NCBI GenBank assembly: GCA_025201365.1 | Contig: JAIXMF010000153.1 | Location: 1-30,358 of the forward strand | Length of the DNA: 30,358 bases | Origin: Syncephalis plumigaleata | Taxonomy: Eukaryota > Zoopagomycota > Zoopagomycetes > Zoopagales > Piptocephalidaceae | Reading direction: 5' to 3' | Shown here: one piece after another, positions 21,001-28,166 of the stretch | Numbering within the stretch: the stretch's first letter is position 1 | How the letters are laid out: each line of letters begins with the position of its first letter | Translations under genes and position numbers: made by a program | Notes under the pieces: model-generated | Told to the model about the DNA's origin: nothing | The model's input: only the letters and a program-made list of their open reading frames with translations | The model's database searches: none

Positions 21001-21130
21001 TATTGACTTTTAGTCGTTTAGCCAGTGCTGCAATATGTGCCCGACTATATCCATTGTGAGTAGTAGTAGTAGTAGTTGTAGTTGTAGCGGTGGTAGTGGA
21101 ATTATGAATGGGGGCAGGTACTTGCTCCAT
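18039..21130 (-). CDS. Large nuclear-type protein with KEN/D-box motifs, SP/TP sites and PHD-like zinc region; unnamed
   Basis: Six exons: 20,994-21,130; 20,172-20,937; 19,628-20,114; 19,471-19,559; 18,132-19,410; 18,039-18,067; 928 residues. I do not recognise the gene. Residues 1-70 include a poly-Thr run, a helix (SRAHIAALAKRLKVNMQNIL) and QRAPLGNSNKEN, i.e. an RxxL D-box-like motif at 56-59 and a KEN box at 64-66. Residues 70-460 are disordered and basic with many SP/TP sites (QTPPK, IASPMSSP, RTPHTPSPAR) and KKRP/KRKR signals. Residues about 464-560 form a Cys/His zinc region: LCRYCRKSC, WRHC, then FRCPC, IRCPKCQMYAHVDC and YTCPLC, the last three groups spaced like a PHD finger. The remainder is acidic and Ser/Thr-rich, ending DDIWTLDMGEQIAEMF. 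The last exon (9 codons) is inferred from GTAAGT/TATAG; reading through gives SKY-stop. A cell-cycle-regulated chromatin or transcription factor is the simplest guess. Confidence 0.75.
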
Positions 21131-21851
21131 TGTAAAAATACGCGAATTAACGCATAAACCGTAATAGCATATAAAATAAAACCGTAGCAAAAGAATATAA
21201 ACAGGAATAACCGCTTTTTAGTGCGGTAACAAGGATTCAAATAGTGTAACAGTACACTGTGAAAGAAAGAGATGGCAGTGCTAATAGTATAATAGTCGAC
21301 AGAACAAATGTAAGTCGTGTAATGAGAGAAAAAAAGTTAGAAGTGAGGGAGTGAGGGAGTGAGCTAGGATAGGATAGGTGAGAAGGCAAAGCAGTAAAAA
21401 AAGGAGTAACGACAACAAGCATACAACCGCAAGAAAAAAAGGAGTAGATAAATAGTTAGTATGATTGGATAGAGCACTCGGAATATATGCTACGTATTAC
21501 GCCGTTATGAAAAGATAGCACGCATACACATACATAAACGCATACACACACGCATATACGCATACAAGCACACGTATTTTGGAGGAGTGAGAAAGAACAG
21601 ACACAATAAACTAGACGGGTGTGTAATTAGGTATGAGTGAGTAGAAATACGAGCAAGAAATACCAAAGGCACACGACAATAAGGGAATAGAGGTGGTGTG
21701 CGTCTTATGACCTGCTAGTACCACAGTTATATAAAGGGTAGTACCCCAGCACGGAAAGTGTAACGAAAGCACGCATAATCTGGACTAGAAAGCAAGTCTA
21801 TTCGTAACTCCGTTATCGTATGATAGATATATACATATACACATGTACATA

Positions 21852-21974
21852 CACGAATACACGAATACACGAATACATACGAGCAATGAGAGTGTCTATG
21901 TTTAATTACATTTAATAAAATTGATCAAGTAAACGATAGTATAGCAGTGTATATTGTATATTGTATATTGTATG
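21852..21974. repeat. Short tandem repeats (ACGAATAC)n and (TATATTG)n
   Basis: Three ACACGAAT units near 21,852-21,876 and three to four GTATATT units near 21,948-21,974, within the long gap upstream of the PHD-like gene. Confidence 0.7.
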
Positions 21975-22412
21975 ACGACTACAATTTTATCCTCTAAAAC
22001 AATGACGTGCATTTATGAGTTTGTATCCTTCAAGATTACACAACAATATTGTTCCTAGCCAGATACTGTACTAGTGAGACAGAAATCATCATACGCCATT
22101 AATGGTGCGTGTATGTGTACGTACATGCTAGCAGCTTTATAGTCTGAATCATTAGTTTATCACATATATACATCGTATACATCATCTACTATATGCTGCA
22201 ATAGATACGAGTATCATCATGAACAAGCGGTGTTTACCGTTATAATAGAATATGTCTGTTTACAGGTGGATCAATCTAATTGGATTAACATAGGGTGGTA
22301 CAATTCTCCGCAAATAGATAATCAAGACTGGAAAGAGAAAGAAAGAAAGAAGGAAAGAGATGAATAACCAGTTGTCCACAATTGACGAATATCATCGAGC
22401 ATTATTGGATTG

Positions 22413-22418
22413 TTTATT
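22413..22418 (-). terminator. Poly(A) signal of QNG1
   Basis: TTTATT on the plus strand, AATAAA in the direction of QNG1, 20 bp after its stop codon. Confidence 0.55.
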
Positions 22419-22437
22419 ATTATATATGCGTATGATT

Positions 22438-24054
22438 CTAATAAAATATAGAGCGTGTACGATGTACAGGAATATCCTCGAGTGCTCTTGCATTATCTTT
22501 TGCAAAATCCCATAGATAGAAGTCAAGTAGAATAGCATTGATGATGGGAGATGAAGAATGTGCATGCTGATCATCAGATCTAGTAGATGATGATAAAGAA
22601 GAGGAAGATGACGATGCACTAGCAAGGCCCCGTTTAGCAAGCATACACTGACGCAATTGTTCCACGGCCCAGATACTATTGCCACGAATCTCAACTTCCA
22701 TTCGACTGCCATAGTCGAGGGGTCGATTTGCCTCTAAATGATCCTGTAACTCGGTCGAATACCGTAACAATCCCAGATAAGCGAGTGACTGTGGTACACT
22801 AGATACACGATGTTAAGCTGTGATGATATCGATTGGAATGCTTCATACACTATAGCAAACACTTACCGATAGTCTGCAAACATTGTAATATAGTCGATAT
22901 CCACAAATTCACCAATACCATTCCCACCGAAACAAGCCCTATATGTCGAATTCGATCAGCAGTCTATACTAAATAGTATAACTTGCTGCATTAATAGCAA
23001 TAGTCTTACCATATATCAGCAATAAGAATCTGTGCTCGCTTGTAGAATTGCACTAAATAGATACAAGTATTAGAAATGAATGATAATGCAAATATAAGAT
23101 AATTGCTCATATTACCTGATCTTCCACGAAATTGACATTCATCACGGAATACGGTAAAATCTTGAACGATTATGTCTAATAGTTTGGATGCATGTTTATT
23201 CGCTGCTTTAACGCAATTGACGAATGACCCATTATATTGCTAATCATGTATATTGTTAGTGTACACAATTGATTGATTGGTTTCGATATTGAACTATCCT
23301 ACCTTCATTAGTACTTGGCCTGCCTCGCGTAATACACGAACTCTCTCGTGAGGCAATGATATCTGTTCTGGTGTATCCGATCGAAATATACTCAATAATT
23401 GTGCATCGGTTGCATTTGCATAAAATGAAGGTTGTGTAATGGGTATACCTTCATCTATGGCTATAGAATGTTATAGTGAGATACTCATTACACACACACA
23501 TATATATATATATATAGCTTCTACTTACCACGATTGATAGCGGCACAGAGTGCCCAATAACCAGTGTATGCTTCACCGTTGTATATGACTGTGTATCGAT
23601 CGGGAGAAAACTCGCCTGCATTACTCCAGAATGAGAAATTGAGTAAATCAATCACGAATATCCTATACAATGTGCGTGGATTATCATCAATCTATCTATT
23701 CATCATATAATATAAAGAACAGTCTAGATTACCAGTCGATGGTTGTCTCGGTAGGATAACTCGGATTCAATGGATGTTGACGCCAATTCTCAGTGGTATA
23801 TGATGTTTTCTCCATTTGCAATAGCAACTAGTGTAACTCGTTTAATTATGCCATGCTAACAATTATCACTCTACAAGAATACTTACTGTTGTTGCTGCTC
23901 TTTCCACAGCATTCATATCTATTGAAACATCTTTACTATGCTTTATAGATAAAATGAAGAAGATATCGCGTTAATAGGAATGAGCGAGTATCATTACTAA
24001 ATCACATACTTCTGCAATAAAATGCGCACTCTCTAGCACAGGATTCAGCAACAT
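22438..24054 (-). CDS. QNG1: Queuosine 5'-phosphate N-glycosylase / queuosine salvage protein (DUF2419)
   Basis: Nine exons: 24,010-24,054; 23,887-23,940; 23,733-23,827; 23,529-23,662; 23,303-23,460; 23,116-23,239; 23,010-23,052; 22,867-22,938; 22,438-22,798; 1,086 nt, 361 residues (human about 341). Family blocks in order: [99 protein letters not shown], and the C-terminus [16 protein letters not shown] and KRAQILIAD hold the family's active-site Asp and Lys region. Role: hydrolyses queuosine 5'-monophosphate to release queuine for reuse by the eukaryotic tRNA-guanine transglycosylase. A Ser-rich low-complexity insert (about 12 Ser) lies between the WAVE block and the C-terminal block. It shares a 260-bp divergent promoter with the DYNLT2B gene. 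Confidence 0.93.
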
Positions 24055-24316
24055 TGTAACAGTTGACCACTTGTACTATTAATCACTCGTTGACTCCTAG
24101 TATTAGTATTAGTAGTAATATAGGTTGCTATTAGGATGGCTGCAAGAGTATGAGAGAACGAATGGAATAACAATAAAAAAGAAATAAATAAAAATGGCCT
24201 TAGTAGATGATGGCTTGTTAATTATCTCATCTCATTTATTTAATTACTCTATTGATATCACTGTTTATCTCCACTCACTCCTTACTCGCTTACTCACTTG
24301 CTTTATCTTTAACACC
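24055..24316. promoter_or_regulatory. Divergent promoter QNG1 / DYNLT2B
   Basis: 262 bp between two divergent start codons, AT-rich with pyrimidine tracts on the plus strand (CTCCACTCACTCCTTACTCG near 24,270) just before the DYNLT2B ATG. No clear TATA box. Confidence 0.5.
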
Positions 24317-25016
24317 ATGACTACTACAGAAACCTCGGCTGTCGAAACAGACAATACATTTGTGTCTATTCGACCGACATTTGCACAAAAGTAAGTTGGA
24401 TGACGAACAAGTCAGCAATAGTAGCGTACATCTTGCAATATTGATATTTATTCTATCATTATTATTATAATAGATTCCGTCCAGCTGTAGTCACTACATT
24501 ACTGCAACAGACACTAAAGGAGAAACTAGAAAACTATTCGTATGATGCAGAGACCGCGCCAGAAATATCTAAAAATATATCTGAAACGATAAAGGATAAA
24601 CTGAAAGGTAAATAGGCTACGCAAGTGATGACACGTAGTAGTAGTAATGGCGTCATCACTTATTAACTAACCATTGACTCAATAGAACTTGATCTCCCTC
24701 GATATAAATATATTGTCAATGTCATTCTTGGTGAAAATTCGGGTACAGGTGCACGGTAAGTAGCGTGTTATTATCAGATTTACTTGCTATATATATATGT
24801 GTATATGTTAATATTCATACTTGTGTATACTACTAGCATGGATTGTCGTTGTTTCTGGGATGCAGACACTGATAAAATAGTTAAAGAAATGTTCACCAAT
24901 GTAAGTAGCAATAGTAGATTGATGGATTATACACGACAATGACTAATGATCTAATGATCTTATGGTAGGATTCTTTATTCTGTGCGGTTACCGTGTTCGG
25001 TGCCTATCTTTACTAG
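24317..25016 (+). CDS. DYNLT2B: Tctex-type dynein light chain, DYNLT2B/TCTEX1D2-like
   Basis: Five exons: 24,317-24,390; 24,474-24,607; 24,686-24,755; 24,837-24,900; 24,969-25,016; 390 nt, 129 residues, typical for the family. Key matches to human DYNLT2B: SIRPTFAQKFRPAVV, ETIKDKLKELDLPRYKYIV, VILGENSGTG, CRCFWDADTD, and the C-terminus NDSLFCAVTVFGAYLY. The CFWDADTD and NDSLFC blocks separate it from cytoplasmic DYNLT1/3 chains. Known role in other eukaryotes: light chain of the dynein-2 motor for retrograde intraflagellar transport. In a non-flagellated fungus it must have another partner; which dynein it binds cannot be told here. The stop lies 29 bp before the MITE, and the nearest AATAAA (25,085-25,090) lies inside the MITE. 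Confidence 0.9.
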
Positions 25017-25045
25017 TATATACATATCGTCTATTGTCATAACTA

Positions 25046-25264
25046 CAGGGTTTTTCCAATCGATTAGTGCTGTTACTCTTTATTAATAAATAATCTTGCA
25101 CAATTGTTAACATCATCATCGCATTACTATTATTATTGAGTAGTTGTTATTGCCCTAACAGCTGAGGATTATCGCTGCCACACCCCAAAGATACTTGTAA
25201 TGTTAACTATTATTTATTCGTAAAAACAGAAAGCTAACTGCGCAAATTGGATGGAAAAGAACTG
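25046..25264. mobile_element. 219-bp MITE, Tc1/mariner-like, related to the Fanzor-bearing element
   Basis: The ends are CAGGGTTTTTCCAATCGATT (from 25,046) and, on the other strand, CAGTTCTTTTCCATCCAATT (from 25,264). Both ends are flanked by TA (25,044-25,045 and 25,265-25,266), the target duplication of Tc1/mariner elements. The inverted similarity extends inward for about 75-80 bp with gaps (shared AATAAATAAT and GTTAACAT). It has no coding capacity. The right arm (about 25,190-25,264) matches the left end of the element at 28,025-28,100, in inverted orientation, with about five differences. It lies in the narrow space between two convergent genes. Confidence 0.82.
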
Positions 25265-25341
25265 TAATAGCAGTGGAATATAAATCCAATATTTATTTCA
25301 TGTTTATTGATTATTAGTATAACAATGGTTTATTCATTAAT

Positions 25342-27914
25342 CTAATCGCGTGCCTGTATCGATTTCAATAGTGATGCACCGAATTCACTAATGGGCATGC
25401 TAGTCGATGCTCGTTCTCCTCTTTTTCGTATGGTGACCAGCTGCTTAGTGGCCTCTTGCTCGCCCAACACAAGTAGATAGTTGTAGCGTAACTTTTCCGC
25501 TTGTCGTATCATCTTACCAAGACTATGTCCCGTGGTGTTTACATCCACATAGAGTGGCAATCCATACTGATCATGTAGCGTGGTCAATTGATGACGTACC
25601 TTATGCGCGTAATCTACAAATGTACTCGCCACCGGACATATCATCACTTGACGTGGACTCTGCCATAATGGCCAGTCACCCGCGTAGTGTTCCGTGAGGA
25701 TGGCCATCATTCGTTCTAGTGAACCCATAATAGCACGATGAATGATAACAGGTCGTACGTGTTGTTGTTGATTACTTTTCGTATCCGTGTATTTTAGATC
25801 GAAACGTTGTGGCAATTGGAAATCCAATTGAATCGTGGCCGTTTGATGTCTACGACCCAGTGCATCACTGATATAAATATCGATCTTGGGTCCGTAGAAT
25901 GCACCATCACCTGGATTCACCTGCCATACTCGACCGGTGGCGTTTAATGCATCGGATAAGGCACGCTCTGCCTCCTGCCAATCTTCTATACTACCAATAT
26001 AATGCTGTTCAGGACGAGTGGACAGGTACAGCTCATATTGATCGAATTTCAACGTGGAATAAATACGCTCCACCATATCGAGTGTAGAGCGTATCTCTTG
26101 ACCGATTTGATCGTGTCGACAGAATATGTGCGCGTCATCTTGATGGAAATTACGTACACGCGTTAATCCAGATAAGGCACCGGCTGCTTCCCATCTAATT
26201 GATTGATGCATTAGTTAGTTACTCGATTATGACAACTATTAATTATAATTCTGTTCTTCTACTTCTTACCGATGAAGTGAACCGAAATCCGCGAAACGCA
26301 ATGGTAATTCGTGTGCAGTACGTGGTTGCGAGGCATAAATCAAACAATGTGCAGGACAATTCATCGGTTTCAATCCATACCAATCGACGGATGATGTCTT
26401 GTTACCATCAGCAATTGCTATTGCTTCCGTTGTCGTGTCTGGTAGTCCACCACGTACTGCAAACATATCCTCCGCGTAATTCTGCCAATGGCCCGATTGT
26501 TCCCATAGTGCTTTCTTATAGATCATCGGTGTCATCACTTCATCATAGCCGAATCGACGGTATTCCGAACGAAGAAACGAGAATAATCGCTCGACAATAC
26601 GCGTGCCATGCGGTAGAAAGAAAGGACCACCGGGGCTATTAACGTCAAAGTGGAATAGTTGCTGATTCATACCGATCACTCGATGATCACGTTGATGTGC
26701 CTGCTCCTGACTTTGTCGCCATTGCTGATACTTTAGTGCAGTTGGGAAAGTAACACCGGCTACGCGAGTTATCTGCTGTTTCGCTCGTGCTTTATCACGT
26801 TCCGCCCACCAATGTCTAGCGGATACAGCGGTCAGCGTCGTATGCTGCAATAGATCGGTACGAGGTAGTAAAGGACCGGATGCCACGTCGATATAATCAC
26901 CAATACGGTAGAGCGGTATGACGGTCTTTTGTGCCGTGTAATTATGTCGAATGCGGTACACTTTGAGTGGATCATAGCTTAGTAAATCAATGGCAGTCGC
27001 TAATGGTACATCAAGACGTTCAATGGGCAATGCCGCATTAATAATACTATTAACACGCTTTGTTAACGTCTTCAAATCATGCTCGCTAATATGTCGTACA
27101 CTAGTGTCATTTAATAGTTGTGCTACACGTTCATAACAATCATTCATCTCTTTCGCGGATGCTAGTATCTCGCGTAGTTGCGATTTAACATTATCACTCG
27201 ATGTCGTCGATGATGATAACAACATGGAATCATAGGCAAAATTAGGTGCCCTACCGTCGCTACTGACATCTATAGACCCTGCAATGATATCATTAGGATA
27301 TTCGAGTGACAATGCTTTACCAAGTACCATGGCTGCTGAACTAGCGTAGAATGGTGTCACTAGCGTGTCATTCGCCGATAGAAAGGTGAGCGTATCATTC
27401 GATTGAGTAGTTGATGTTGTAGCACGATTGAGCAACGGTAATCCGCTAGTATTTAATGGTTGGCACAGCTCCCATAGCTGACCACGAAACAAGGCACCTA
27501 CTATGCGTGGTAATAGTTCCGGATTCCAGTCTACGAGTATCATACTATTAGTATAGATAGAATAGTAATATGTATTCAATGCAACACTGCTTACTTTCAA
27601 GTAGGGTATTTGGCGTGGTTATACCAGGCTGATATTCATATGTTTGTCCATCTGGTAGTGTAATAGTTTGAGTGGTAGCGGTTGTCGTTGCACGCTGACT
27701 ATAAAGCAATTTGTCTTTCTCTGCTGTCCATCGCGTAGATAATGAGGAATAATGGCGGTGTAGTTGAAATTGGTCTAGTAATGATAATATGATTCAATAG
27801 TATTGGCTGTTAGTCACGTCTGTTGATTATACTATTTACGTGTGTATACATACAAGTACAAGCAGTGCTCCTCCTGACCGATAAAGCGGTCGAGCTTCGG
27901 AGGATAGATAACAT
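25342..27914 (-). CDS. MST1: Threonyl-tRNA synthetase, mitochondrial type, with degenerate editing domain
   Basis: Four exons: 27,854-27,914; 27,595-27,774; 26,270-27,530; 25,342-26,194; 2,355 nt, 784 residues. The N-terminus MLSILRSSTALSVRRSTACT, followed by HRHYSS, is basic, hydroxylated and without acidic residues, like a mitochondrial presequence. A TGS-like piece follows (TITLPDGQTYEY). The editing domain is recognisable by context (FYASSAAMVLGKAL; IDVASGPLLPRT) but the HxxxH and CxxxH residues are replaced (A143, A147, A297, L301). The class II core is intact: GVTFPTALKY, SGHWQNYAEDMF, GLKPMNCPAHC, LPLRFADFGSLHR then ALSGLTRVRNFHQDDAHIFC (motif 2), IIHRAIMGSLERMMAIL (motif 3), and the anticodon-binding C-terminus with LVLGEQEA. 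Zn ligands Cys, His, His appear present. Role: charging tRNA-Thr, probably in mitochondria. A separate cytosolic enzyme is expected elsewhere. Confidence 0.92.
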
Positions 27915-28024
27915 ACTGCAACGAGGAAAAAGTCGTAGAAAAGAAAAAGTCTGTAAAAAATACACGTTATCACTCGTATTAACGCGGTATTATTAATAAA
28001 AATATTTACTACTTTAATGATGTA

Positions 28025-28100
28025 CAGGCTTTTTCCATCCAATTTGCGCAGTTAGCCTTCTGTTTTTACGAATAAATAATAGTTAACACTTACAAGTATT
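28025..28100. repeat. Left terminal arm of the Fanzor-bearing element, shared with the MITE
   Basis: It begins CAGGCTTTTTCCATCCAATT directly after a TA (28,023-28,024). It matches the inverted right arm of the MITE at 25,190-25,264 over about 75 bp. Outside the TA the similarity stops, which marks this as an element boundary. Confidence 0.8.
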
Positions 28101-28120
28101 ACTACTCCGTATTTTGGGTG

Positions 28121-28146
28121 CCATTGTCGTTTGGGCGACAGTGTGG
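28121..28146 (-). other. Stem-loop in the element left end, candidate guide-RNA scaffold
   Basis: CCATTGTCG, loop TTTGGG, then CGACAGTGTGG: a five-base perfect stem TGTCG/CGACA that can extend through CCA/TGG with a small bulge. It lies 21 bp downstream of the Fanzor stop codon, between the gene and the terminal arm, the place where Fanzor and TnpB guide RNAs are normally encoded. It is absent from the MITE. Confidence 0.3.
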
Positions 28147-28166
28147 CGGTTGACGATACAACCTGG

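Larger units (their letters stand above)
21131..22437. other. Long intergenic region upstream of the PHD-like gene
   Basis: About 1.3 kb between two minus-strand genes. It has many short repeats: GTGAGGGAGTGAGGGAGTGAG (21,345-21,362), AGGATAGGATAGG near 21,367, CATACACA-type runs (21,520-21,580), ACGAATAC units (21,852-21,880) and TATATTG units (21,948-21,974). A short hairpin ACCGC-TTTTTAGT-GCGGT lies at 21,211-21,228. A TATATAAAG string at 21,729-21,737 on the plus strand has no recognisable plus-strand gene after it. I found no tRNA or other RNA gene. Confidence 0.5.

Noticed and set aside
21211-21228. Hairpin ACCGC...GCGGT as a tRNA arm or terminator
   Set aside because: No cloverleaf or conserved tRNA boxes around it; the stem is only five base pairs and the organism is eukaryotic.
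27868-27905. GC-rich inverted repeat (GACCG-ATAAAG-CGGTC) as an RNA gene or transposon end
   Set aside because: It lies in the first coding exon of ThrRS, in phase with the presequence, and does not match the element termini.
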